A stretch of DNA of 64,000 nucleotides from Brevundimonas sp. SH203 (GTDB lineage: Bacteria; Pseudomonadota; Alphaproteobacteria; Caulobacterales; Caulobacteraceae): positions 124,001-188,000 of the forward strand of contig NZ_BDMM01000004.1 of the NCBI RefSeq assembly GCF_002157625.1, in the 5' to 3' direction. Under the pieces are notes generated by a model. That model ran no database searches, was not told the origin of the DNA, and saw only the letters and a list, made by a program, of their open reading frames with translations. Position numbers and translations under genes: made by a program. Shown here one piece after another: positions 1 to 6,886 of the stretch. Within the stretch, counting starts at the first letter, position 1; every line of letters begins with the position of its first letter.

Positions 1-1098
1 TTTGGCCGAGACCATGACCTGGCTCTCCAGCGAACCGACGAACTGATTATATTTGCCGACCGCCTGATCCAGCGCCCGACCGACGGCGGAGGCGTGGCCG
101 CCCATGACGGACAGCCGCTTGTAGAGTTCGCGGCCCAGGGCGGCGACCTTGTCGGCGTTGGCGGCCTGCTCCTCGGCCCGCCAGCCATAGGCCACGGCCT
201 TGCACAGGGCGAACAGGGTCGAGGGGGTGGCGATGACGACGCGCGATTCCATCGCGTCGGACAGGAGGTCCGGCGCATGGTCCAGCGCCACGGCCAGGAA
301 GCTGTCGCCCGGCACGAACAGGACGACGAAGTCCGGGCTGGGCTTGAACTGGTCCTGATAGGCCTTGGATGACAGCTGGCGCACATGGGTCTTCAGGCTG
401 GCGGCGGTGCGCAGGCCGACGGAGCGGGCGCGGGCCTCCTCGTCGCCGTCGTCGTCCTCGAAGGCCAGCGGCACCTTGGCGTCGATGACGAACATGCCGC
501 CGCCGGGCAGGCGCACGATGAAGTCGGGCCGGTTCTGACGCCCCTCGTCGTCGGCGCTGGAGGTCTGTTCGGTGAAGTCGAACCGGCCCGCCATGCCGGC
601 GGCCTCCAGCACGTTGCGGCAGGTCTGTTCGCCCCAGCGGCCGCGCCGACCGGTGTTGCCGCGCAGGGCCTCGGTCAGTTTGCGCGCCTCGTCGCGCGTG
701 GCCGAGGACGCCGCCATCAGGGCCGCCAGCTGTTCGCGCAGGCCCCCCGTCTCTTCCGACCGGGTCTTCTCCAGCGCGGCGACGTGTTCCTGAAACTTGG
801 TCAGGGTGTCGGACACCGGCTTCAGCTGGGCGGCCATCCGTTCGCGCGCCAGCAGGTCCTGGGCGCGGAAGGTCTCGGTGGCGCGGCTGACCATCTGGTC
901 GGCGACGACCTGGGCCGACTGGGCGGCCTGGGCCTTGAGCAGTTCGGCCATGGTGACGCGGCTGTCCTCGACCGCCTCGACCCGCGCCTGGGCCGCCGCC
1001 AGTTCGCCGCGCGTCCTCTGCCAGCCCATGAAGGCCCACAGGAAGCCGGCCCCGAGGGCGGCGGCGAGAAGGGAGAGGACGACGGCGATCATGTTCAT
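1..1098 (-). CDS. rmuC: DNA recombination protein RmuC (3' end beyond window)
   Basis: RmuC-family protein, thought to act at DNA ends and limit recombination between inverted repeats. The 366 visible codons begin with an N-terminal membrane anchor (about residues 3-25, rich in Ala, Leu and Val). A long coiled-coil rich in Ala, Glu and Gln follows. Next is the conserved RmuC nuclease-like core, with the motifs GNTGRRGRWGEQ, RPDFIVRLPGG, FVIDAKVPLEAF and FVPGDSFLAVALD. The PD-(D/E)XK-like residues of the family lie in this core. The start is the ATG at 1096-1098. The reading frame is still open at base 1, so the C-terminus is missing. It is divergent from the small membrane protein gene at 1238. 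Confidence 0.93.
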   Translation of the reverse strand, partial: MNMIAVVLSLLAAALGAGFLWAFMGWQRTRGELAAAQARVEAVEDSRVTMAELLKAQAAQSAQVVADQMVSRATETFRAQDLLARERMAAQLKPVSDTLTKFQEHVAALEKTRSEETGGLREQLAALMAASSATRDEARKLTEALRGNTGRRGRWGEQTCRNVLEAAGMAGRFDFTEQTSSADDEGRQNRPDFIVRLPGGGMFVIDAKVPLAFEDDDGDEEARARSVGLRTAASLKTHVRQLSSKAYQDQFKPSPDFVVLFVPGDSFLAVALDHAPDLLSDAMESRVVIATPSTLFALCKAVAYGWRAEEQAANADKVAALGRELYKRLSVMGGHASAVGRALDQAVGKYNQFVGSLESQVMVSAK

Positions 1099-1184
1099 GC
1101 TCCGTTCCTAGCGGGAATCTCCGGCCATGAGAAGCGTCCACCCTTTCCCGGCGTCGGGGCGCGGGCGGCCGGACGTCGCGTTCA

Positions 1185-1209
1185 GGAACGCAGCCCTTCG
1201 CGTCACGTT
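1185..1209 (+). promoter_or_regulatory. EcfG (SigT)-type general stress promoter
   Basis: GGAAC at 1185-1189 and CGTT at 1206-1209 are separated by exactly 16 bases. This is the consensus of the alphaproteobacterial EcfG/SigT sigma factor and matches the spacing of the phyR and nepR promoters at the other end of the window. The ATG of the 118-residue membrane protein lies 28 bases further on. Confidence 0.75.
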
Positions 1210-1237
1210 GGTTGGCTGAAATCGGAGGAGGACCACG

Positions 1238-1594
1238 ATGAACCCGCAAGAACCCGACCGTCACGACAAGGCCGCCGACGCCGTGCATCAGGGTCGGCCG
1301 GTCGACGCCGAATATGTCCGAGCCGGCAAGAAGAGCCCGCGCATCCTGGTGCTGCTGGTGGTGTCCACCCTGGCGGCGGCGTTGCTGCTGCTGGGCTTCT
1401 GGTTCGTGTCGAACGGCGCCTTCCAGTCGCAGAACCCGACGACTGGCGAACAGGCGGCCGATACGCGCGCCTTCGACGGCGACAGCCGGACGCCGCCCGC
1501 CGCCGACGCCCCGACCGACGCCGAAGGCCGCGCCCAGCCCGTGCCCACCGGCGAAGCGCCCAACGTCAACGCCCCGACCCAGCCGTCCAACTGA
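1238..1594 (+). CDS. small single-pass membrane protein, predicted general stress response member
   Basis: This 118-residue protein belongs to no family I recognise. It has a charged N-terminus (about residues 1-35), one transmembrane helix (about 36-58, rich in Leu, Val and Ala), and an acidic, Pro/Ala-rich tail with low-complexity character. One membrane pass with the tail outside is likely. A good ribosome binding site (GGAGGAGG) precedes the ATG, and a perfect EcfG-type promoter lies directly upstream, so stress-induced expression is predicted. It is convergent with recR. No enzymatic motif is visible; a role in envelope stress or membrane scaffolding would be speculation. Confidence 0.8.
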   Translation: MNPQEPDRHDKAADAVHQGRPVDAEYVRAGKKSPRILVLLVVSTLAAALLLLGFWFVSNGAFQSQNPTTGEQAADTRAFDGDSRTPPAADAPTDAEGRAQPVPTGEAPNVNAPTQPSN

Positions 1595-1600
1595 TCCCGG

Positions 1601-2203
1601 TCAGGTCGGACGGCGGGCCTTCAGCGCCTGGACGATGGTGCCGTCGTCCAGCCAGTCCAGCTCGCCCCCGACCGGCACGCCCCGCGCCAGGGACGTAACC
1701 TCGACCTCCGCCCCGGCGATGCGCTCGGCGACATAGTGGGCGGTGGTCTGGCCGTCGACGGTGGCCGGCAGGGCCAGCACGACCTCGCGCACGCCGCCGC
1801 CTCTTACTCGTCCGACCAGTTCGGTGATCCGCAGATGCTCAGGCCCCACCCCGTCCAGCGCGGACAACAGGCCGCCCAGCACATGGTATTTGCCGCGAAA
1901 GGCGCCGGAGCGTTCCATCGCCCACAGGGCGCCGGCCTCCTCGACCACGCAGATCAGGCCGTTGTCGCGCGACCCATCCGAACAGATGGCGCAGGGGTCG
2001 CGGGTGTCCGGCGCGCCGCAGACGGAGCAGGACACGACCTTTTCCGCCGTCTCGGCCAGGGACGCCGCCAGCGGGACCAGCAGCTGCTCGCGCCGCTTCA
2101 ACAGGGCCAGGGCCGCGCGCCGGGCCGAGCGCGGACCCAGACCCGGCAGTTTGGCGAGAAGTGAGATGAGCCGTTCGATCTCCGGCCCGGCGGAGGCGGC
2201 CAT
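1601..2203 (-). CDS. recR: recombination mediator RecR
   Basis: RecR works with RecF/RecO to load RecA at gaps. At 200 residues it is full length. The N-terminal helix-hairpin-helix ([14 protein letters not shown]) is followed by a Cys4 zinc finger (CSVCG ... CAIC, about residues 59-74) and then the Toprim domain (ICVVEE ... [13 protein letters not shown]). The ATG overlaps the stop codon of ybaB by one base, so the two are translationally coupled. In many bacteria this pair follows dnaX; here dnaX is about 4.3 kb away on the other strand. Confidence 0.97.
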   Translation of the reverse strand: MAASAGPEIERLISLLAKLPGLGPRSARRAALALLKRREQLLVPLAASLAETAEKVVSCSVCGAPDTRDPCAICSDGSRDNGLICVVEEAGALWAMERSGAFRGKYHVLGGLLSALDGVGPEHLRITELVGRVRGGGVREVVLALPATVDGQTTAHYVAERIAGAEVEVTSLARGVPVGGELDWLDDGTIVQALKARRPT

Positions 2204-2532
2204 CAGAACAGTTTCGGCATTCCGGGAATGTTCATCCCGGCCATGGGCCCTGCGGCCTCGCGCATCAGGGCGTTGTTCTGTTCGTCCAGCTTGCGCTTGG
2301 CGTCCGCATGGGCGGCGACGATCAGATCGGCCAGGATCTCGCCTTCGCCCGGCGTCAGCAGGCTGTCGTCGATCCTGATGGCCGTAATCTCGCCCGGCCC
2401 TTTCAGGGACACGGACACCAAGCCGCCGCCCGAAGAGCCGTCGGCGGTGGTTTCGGCCATTTTAGTCTGGGCGTCCTGCAGCTTTTGCTGCATCGCCTGG
2501 GCCTGCTGCATCAGTTGGGTCAGATCTTTCAT
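2203..2532 (-). CDS. YbaB/EbfC family nucleoid-associated protein
   Basis: Small dimeric DNA-binding protein of 109 residues, the usual family length, taking the start [12 protein letters not shown]. It has the family's N-terminal Gln/Met-rich helix, a central beta sheet with [18 protein letters not shown], and the C-terminal stretch [18 protein letters not shown] start further upstream is open but would add about 37 residues foreign to the family, so the ATG at 2530-2532 is chosen. It is translationally coupled to recR. YbaB proteins are linked to nucleoid organisation and RecR-dependent repair, mainly through gene context. Confidence 0.93.
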   Translation of the reverse strand: MKDLTQLMQQAQAMQQKLQDAQTKMAETTADGSSGGGLVSVSLKGPGEITAIRIDDSLLTPGEGEILADLIVAAHADAKRKLDEQNNALMREAAGPMAGMNIPGMPKLF

Positions 2533-2647
2533 GGCTCCTAGATAGGGCGAAGACGCCCCGTGCGACAGAGGTTTCGGCGTCGGATCGCAGAATCGGAAAC
2601 GCAGTGGCGCCGCATTGGCGCTTGCAGCCGTGGCGCGGCGCACTAAT

Positions 2648-2668
2648 TAGCACCTGCATACGTTGCTA
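2648..2668. promoter_or_regulatory. short imperfect palindrome in divergent promoter region
   Basis: TAGCA at 2648-2652 and TGCTA at 2664-2668 form an inverted repeat around an AT-richer centre. It sits between divergent ybaB and the nitroreductase gene, 23 bases before the latter's ATG. An operator is possible, but the arms are only five bases. Confidence 0.3.
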
Positions 2669-2690
2669 TTGTAATCCGAAAGTCAGTCTC

Positions 2691-3305
2691 ATGGCCTATG
2701 ACGCCCTCACCCACCGCGACGCCCCGCTGTCGGACGCCGCCCTGTCGCAGCTGTTCACCGAGGCGCGGACGCGCAACGGCTGGACCGACCGGCCCGTGGC
2801 GCCGGAGCTGCTGCATCGGCTGTACGAGCTGACCAAGTTCGGGCCCACGGCGGTCAACGGCTCGCCCGCCCGCTTCGTCTTCGTTACCTCGCCCGAGGCC
2901 AAGGCGCGTCTGGTCCCGCTGATGAGCGAGGGCAATCGCGAGAAGACGGCCCAGGCGCCGGTGACGCTGATCCTGGGTCACGACCTGGATTTCCACGAAC
3001 GCCTGGACACCCTGTTTCCCCATGCGCCGGGGGCCAGCGCCTGGTTCGCGGACGAGGCCGGGCGTCGCGAAACCGCCTTCCGCAACGCCGCGCTGCAGGG
3101 CGGCTATCTGACCATCGCCGCCCGCGCCCTGGGGCTGGACGTCGGGCCGATGTCCGGCTTCGACGCGGCGGGGGTGAAGGCCGAGTTCTTCGCCGACAGC
3201 AACGTCGAGCCGAACTACATCCTGAACCTGGGCTATGGCTCGGACGAGAACCTGTTCCCGCGCGCGCCGCGCCTGTCGTTCGAGGAGGCGGCGCGGATCG
3301 TCTGA
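2691..3305 (+). CDS. nitroreductase family protein, malonic semialdehyde reductase (RutE)-like
   Basis: FMN-dependent nitroreductase-fold enzyme of 204 residues, close in length and motifs to RutE/HadB-type reductases. N-terminal features include [13 protein letters not shown] and the flavin-site segment [14 protein letters not shown]. The C-terminal half carries [11 protein letters not shown] and YILNLGYG. The ATG at 2691 is preferred because upstream in-frame residues are not family-like. RutE reduces malonic semialdehyde to 3-hydroxypropionate in pyrimidine breakdown, but no other rut genes are here, so the substrate is uncertain. It is followed by a strong terminator. Confidence 0.85.
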   Translation: MAYDALTHRDAPLSDAALSQLFTEARTRNGWTDRPVAPELLHRLYELTKFGPTAVNGSPARFVFVTSPEAKARLVPLMSEGNREKTAQAPVTLILGHDLDFHERLDTLFPHAPGASAWFADEAGRRETAFRNAALQGGYLTIAARALGLDVGPMSGFDAAGVKAEFFADSNVEPNYILNLGYGSDENLFPRAPRLSFEEAARIV

Positions 3306-3332
3306 AGCGACGGTTTCTCGCCGACAACGAAG

Positions 3333-3360
3333 AAGGGCGGCCCGTCGGGGCCGCCCTTTT
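3333..3360. terminator. Rho-independent terminator, probably bidirectional
   Basis: Perfect 11-bp stem (AAGGGCGGCCC at 3333-3343 with its complement at 3348-3358), GTCG loop and a T-run. It lies between the convergent nitroreductase and cytochrome c genes. Confidence 0.9.
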
Positions 3361-3384
3361 GTCGTTCTGAGGTCGCCGGGGCGA

Positions 3385-4107
3385 TCAGTGGTTGGCGGGC
3401 GCCGGGCTGGTCGCGGCGGGCGGAGCGGCCGGCGCAGCCTGGGTCGCGGCGGGCGCGCCCTCGGCGGGGGTCTTGGCCGTCGCCTCGGTCGCCGCGGCGC
3501 CTTCGGCCACGGGGGCTTCGGCGCCGGCGGCGGGAGCGGCAGCGCCCGGCTGACGCGCGGGATCGGGGGCGGGAATGGCGAAGCCGCTGGAGCCCTGGGT
3601 CCGCAGCCAGGCGATCAGATTGATGCGCGTCTGGGTGTCGCGGATGCCGGCGAAAGACATCTTGGTGCCCGGCACATATTTGGCCGGGGCGGTGATGAAG
3701 CTGTTGATCTGGTCATAGCCCCAGGTCGGCGCCTCGGCCTTGTGCTTGGTCATGGCGTCGGAATAGGCGAAGCCCGCGCGATGCTCGACCGGGCCGCCCA
3801 GCACGCCCCACAGATTCGGGCCGATCTTGTCGGCGCCCCCTTGGTGCGCGTCGTGACAGGCCTGGCAGCGCGCGAAAGCGGCCTCGCCGGCGGCGAGGTC
3901 GGCGGTCGGCAGGACCGTGCCCCAGTCCGGGGCCAGTTCAGGCGCTTCGCCGCCCGCCGCCTCGTCCGGCGCGTCGACGAAATAGCCCATCTTCTCCGGT
4001 GGCGCGGAATGATAGACGAGGCCCGAGGCCTGCTGCACCACCAGGATGACGAACGCCGTCCCCAAGGCCGCGCCGAAAATCTTGTTCCACTTCAGATCGC
4101 CGCTCAT
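3385..4107 (-). CDS. membrane-anchored c-type cytochrome (class I)
   Basis: 240-residue cytochrome c with one N-terminal transmembrane anchor (about residues 9-30) and a periplasmic haem domain. The CQACH haem-binding motif is at residues 81-85, and the likely axial Met is in PGTKMSFAG. The segment GPNLWGVLGGPVEHRAGFAYS is typical of the mitochondrial/CycM-like subgroup that carries electrons from the bc1 complex to aa3-type oxidases. The last 70 residues are a low-complexity Ala/Pro/Glu tail not found in the soluble family. It is divergent from kdsB. The RegB/RegA system nearby controls respiratory genes in relatives. Confidence 0.93.
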   Translation of the reverse strand: MSGDLKWNKIFGAALGTAFVILVVQQASGLVYHSAPPEKMGYFVDAPDEAAGGEAPELAPDWGTVLPTADLAAGEAAFARCQACHDAHQGGADKIGPNLWGVLGGPVEHRAGFAYSDAMTKHKAEAPTWGYDQINSFITAPAKYVPGTKMSFAGIRDTQTRINLIAWLRTQGSSGFAIPAPDPARQPGAAAPAAGAEAPVAEGAAATEATAKTPAEGAPAATQAAPAAPPAATSPAPANH

Positions 4108-4246
4108 GCGCCCCGTCGCTCCCCTCTGCCGCTTCCAGGCCGTTGAGCCGCCTGGTCATAGTCTTGCCTTGGCGTGTCTGGCACGCTAGCGCGGCCTTCG
4201 CAACCGGCCGGGCGGCCGCCGGACATGTAAGGCGTCAGGGAAGCCG

Positions 4247-4969
4247 ATGAATCCTTTGATAATGATACCCGCTCGCATGGCGGCGACCCGTCTGCCGAAC
4301 AAGCCCCTGGCCCTGATCGGCGGCGTGCCGATGATCGTGCGCGCCTATCGCCAGGCCGAGGCCTCTGGCCTCCCGGTCGTGGTCGCCGCCGGCGATCCCG
4401 AGATCGTCGAGGCGATCGAGGCCAAGGGCGGGCGGGCCATCCTGACCGATCCGGCCCTGCCCAGCGGATCGGACCGCATCCGCGCCGCCGTCGACGCCAT
4501 CGACCCAGAGGGCGATTTCGACGCCGTGATCAACGTCCAGGGCGACATGCCCTTCGCCAGCCCCGGCCTAGCCACGGCCTGCGCGGCCATCCTGCATGGC
4601 GAGCCAAGCTGCGACATCGCCACCCTGGTCGCCGCCGAGGCCGACATTTCCGACCGCGCCAATCCCGATGTGGTCAAGGCGGTGCTGGCCCTGGGGGAAG
4701 GCGAACGTCAGGGCCGCGCCCTCTATTTCACCCGCTCGACCCTTTATGGCGATGCGCCGGTGTGGCGTCATATCGGCGTCTATGGCTATCGCCGCGAGGC
4801 CCTGAACCGCTTTTGCGCCGCGCCGCAGTCGCCTCTGGAAAGGCGCGAAAAGCTGGAACAGCTGCGGGCGCTGGAGATGGGGATGCAGATCTGGGCCGCC
4901 GTCATCGACGAAGCCCCCCTGTCGGTCGACAATCCGGCGGACCTGGAGGCGGCGCGGGCGCTGGCCTGA
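4247..4969 (+). CDS. kdsB: 3-deoxy-manno-octulosonate cytidylyltransferase (CMP-KDO synthetase)
   Basis: Activates KDO with CTP to CMP-KDO for the inner core of lipopolysaccharide; cytoplasmic. At 240 residues it is the normal length. The N-terminal nucleotide-binding signature IPARMAATRLPNKPL and the later INVQGDMPF and HIGVYGYR motifs are all present. It is divergent from the cytochrome c gene. Its 3' end faces nudC across a gap that holds a cluster of GTGCAA half-sites. Confidence 0.97.
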   Translation: MNPLIMIPARMAATRLPNKPLALIGGVPMIVRAYRQAEASGLPVVVAAGDPEIVEAIEAKGGRAILTDPALPSGSDRIRAAVDAIDPEGDFDAVINVQGDMPFASPGLATACAAILHGEPSCDIATLVAAEADISDRANPDVVKAVLALGEGERQGRALYFTRSTLYGDAPVWRHIGVYGYRREALNRFCAAPQSPLERREKLEQLRALEMGMQIWAAVIDEAPLSVDNPADLEAARALA

Positions 4970-4977
4970 CCCAAAGG

Positions 4978-5075
4978 ATTGCACCTCGGAAAACATGGTG
5001 CAATGAGTGCAATTCGCGCGGACGACGCTGATTTTGTTCGATTAATTTTTCGGCGAAATTGCACAGGTGCAATTT
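4978..5075. promoter_or_regulatory. cluster of four GTGCAA half-sites including a perfect 20-bp palindrome
   Basis: ATTGCACC (4978-4985) faces GGTGCAAT (4997-5004). A third half-site, AGTGCAATT, follows at 5006-5014. AAATTGCAC (5056-5064) and GTGCAATTT (5067-5075) then form a perfect palindrome with a two-base centre. The site is AT-richer than its surroundings and lies in the 289-bp convergent gap between kdsB and nudC. It looks like an array of operators for a dimeric regulator. No confident gene is visible beside it. Confidence 0.55.
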
Positions 5076-5258
5076 CCGGCTTTCCGCCCCGGCCGCACGA
5101 CGATGTCAAAGACCCGGCGAGGATCATAACCCAGGCCGAAGCCCTGTATGGCAGACGGTCGATGCCGGGCCGCAAGTCGCTGGAATCAGTCGCGTTCCGT
5201 TTCGGAAATAGGATGAAGCCGATCTTTCCCCCTCCCCCTGCGGGGAGGGAGAGTCTGT

Positions 5259-6179
5259 TCACGCCTCCTCGACCCAGGCCCGGATCAGGCTATGGGCGAT
5301 GGCGAAGGGGGGCGGGGCGCTGATGGTCGGGTGGTCGCCGTCCAGCACGGCCCTGGCCTCGGCGCGGGTCAGCCAGGCGACCGATTCCAGCTCGGTCTGG
5401 TCGGGCGCCGCCTGATCGTCGGACACCTCGGCCAAAAGCCCGATCATCAACTGGGACGGGAAGGGCCAGGGCTGGCTGGAATGATAGGTCGTGTCGACGA
5501 CCGTCAGCCCCGCCTCCTCCTTCACCTCGCGGGCGCAGGCCTCCTCGATGGATTCGCCCGGCTCCAGAAACCCGGCCAGGGCCGACATCCGGCCCGGCGC
5601 CCAGGCCGCCTGACGCCCCAGAAGGCAGATCGGCTCGGCCCCGCCCTTGTAGATCGGCAGCATGATGGTGACGGGATCGACGCGGGGAAAATGCTCGGTC
5701 CCGCAGGCGGGGCAGCGCCGCTTCCACCCGCCCGAGGCCGTCTCGCACAGGGCGCCGCAGTTGGCGCAGAAGCCGTGCCTGCGCCGCCAGTCGAACAGGC
5801 TCTTGGCCCCGCCCGCCATGGCCGCGTCCGACGCCGGCAACAGGGCCGCCGCCGCGCGCATGTCGTGAAAGACGCCCAGCCCCCCGACCGGCCCGTCCGC
5901 CGGGTCGATGGAGCCTTCGAACTCGATGGCGAAGACCGGCTCGTCCTTCCACAGGCCTAGGAAGGCCTCGCGGTCGCGCACCAGGGTCCGCGCATGGGTC
6001 ATCGACAGCCAGACCAGACGCGGCCCCTGCGCCGTCTCCTCGATCAGCGGCCGCCCCTCCCACAGCACCAGGGCCTGGGCGTAGGGTTTGGCCGCCTGTT
6101 CGGCCAGCCAGTCGGGATCGTTGCGCAGGTCCCCGGCCCGGTCGAGCGGATTGCCGGCGAAGATGTTCTGATGAGCCAT
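5259..6179 (-). CDS. nudC: NAD(+) diphosphatase NudC (Nudix hydrolase)
   Basis: Hydrolyses NAD(H) to NMN(H) and AMP; NudC family members also remove NAD caps from RNA. The 306 residues begin at MAHQNIF. The protein has an N-terminal NudC domain, a Cys4 zinc ribbon (CANCG ... CPACG), the Nudix box (GFLEPGESIEEACAREVKEEAGL is the full motif, split here only by reading), and the NudC-specific SQPWPFPSQLMIG signature. An upstream in-frame extension overlaps the SRP RNA and is rejected. It is convergent with kdsB. Confidence 0.95.
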   Translation of the reverse strand: MAHQNIFAGNPLDRAGDLRNDPDWLAEQAAKPYAQALVLWEGRPLIEETAQGPRLVWLSMTHARTLVRDREAFLGLWKDEPVFAIEFEGSIDPADGPVGGLGVFHDMRAAAALLPASDAAMAGGAKSLFDWRRRHGFCANCGALCETASGGWKRRCPACGTEHFPRVDPVTIMLPIYKGGAEPICLLGRQAAWAPGRMSALAGFLEPGESIEEACAREVKEEAGLTVVDTTYHSSQPWPFPSQLMIGLLAEVSDDQAAPDQTELESVAWLTRAEARAVLDGDHPTISAPPPFAIAHSLIRAWVEEA

Positions 6180-6230
6180 GCGTCCTTGTAGCCCTTGATT
6201 CCCACCGCCGCACCCGTCATATCCCCAATC

Positions 6231-6315
6231 GGAGATCGCGGGCGAAGGCTTCGCCAATCTGGTCAGGGCCGGAAGGCAGCAGCCACAACGAATTCCCCTT
6301 CGGGTCGCGGTCTCC
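6231..6315 (+). ncRNA. ffs: signal recognition particle 4.5S RNA (small bacterial type)
   Basis: The universally conserved SRP domain IV core GGTCAGGGCCGGAAGGCAGC starts at 6261 and is followed by AGCC. Flanking arms pair: GGAGATCGCG (6231-6240) with CGCGGTCTCC (6306-6315), and CGAAGG (6243-6248) with CCTTCG (6297-6302). This gives the expected long hairpin. The true ends may extend a few bases either way. The RNA binds Ffh, and the particle docks on FtsY to target membrane proteins; both genes are in this window. It lies upstream of dnaX, as in many alphaproteobacteria. Confidence 0.93.
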
Positions 6316-6421
6316 ACCCTCTCCTTCTTTCTGGCGCTAACGCTCACGACGCGGTCGCGCGCTGTTTGAGCGCGTCCCGATGCTCGTTGTCGAGCGTCGC
6401 CGATTATGAGACTGTCGGTAT

Positions 6422-6799
6422 ATGAAGTGGCTGTGGCTCATTGCGACGTTGCCCTTGTGCGCCTGTGGATCGGCGCCCCCAGAGCCGCGCCATCAGCTGA
6501 CTGAAATCCGCATGCCTCCCGGGATGATGTGCAGTTTCGGCATTTCCTACCGAAACCCGGCGGAGATTGGTTTGAATGCCGATGGAACGGTGGAAGTCTC
6601 CACCGGGTCCGGCGAGCGACGGGTTCTCGCTTCGAAGGCCGAGATAGGCCGAACACTTTATGCGTTCGGCGTTGACGTCGAGCAGCCGATCTATGTTCGA
6701 GCCGATGAGTCCGCTCGCTATCGAGAGGTCGAAACGATCATGCGCGATCTGTCGATGCGGGGCTATGCGCATATAAAACTGAGGGAGCTTCCCGTTTAG
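6422..6799 (+). CDS. small lipoprotein with an ExbD/TolR-like periplasmic domain
   Basis: 125 residues. A short signal peptide ends in the lipobox-like LCAC (Cys15), so a lipoprotein is likely. The mature part resembles the periplasmic domain of ExbD/TolR: residues about 52-125 contain a LNADGTV strand, a linker of ExbD type, and PIYVRADESARYREVETIMRD followed by GYAHIKL, which parallels the IRAD..V.Y..V..VM motif of that family. The transmembrane helix with the proton-coupling Asp found in real ExbD/TolR is absent. The gene is visibly AT-richer than its neighbours. Function unknown. It is followed by dnaX. Confidence 0.75.
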   Translation: MKWLWLIATLPLCACGSAPPEPRHQLTEIRMPPGMMCSFGISYRNPAEIGLNADGTVEVSTGSGERRVLASKAEIGRTLYAFGVDVEQPIYVRADESARYREVETIMRDLSMRGYAHIKLRELPV

Positions 6800-6886
6800 G
6801 TTCAACGTAACCGACAAGGCCGGGAAGTCATCTTTTTAACAGACGGCTGCTTCGCCCCGTCCTTTTGCCGCTGTAAGACGTCTCGC

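Noticed and set aside
385..1698. Long plus-strand open frame antisense to rmuC and across the 118-residue protein gene
   Set aside because: Arg/Gly/Ala-rich translation without family features; rmuC on the minus strand accounts for the sequence. High GC creates many such frames.
5226..5256. CCCTCCCCCTGCGGGGAGGG near the end of nudC as a full two-hairpin repeat
   Set aside because: Only the first hairpin is present and the second part of the element is missing; it may be a degenerate copy or a terminator.
4979..5323. Possible 114-residue plus-strand gene in the kdsB-nudC gap
   Set aside because: No family resemblance, poor ribosome binding site, and it runs into the antisense of nudC. The regulatory-looking repeats are reported instead.
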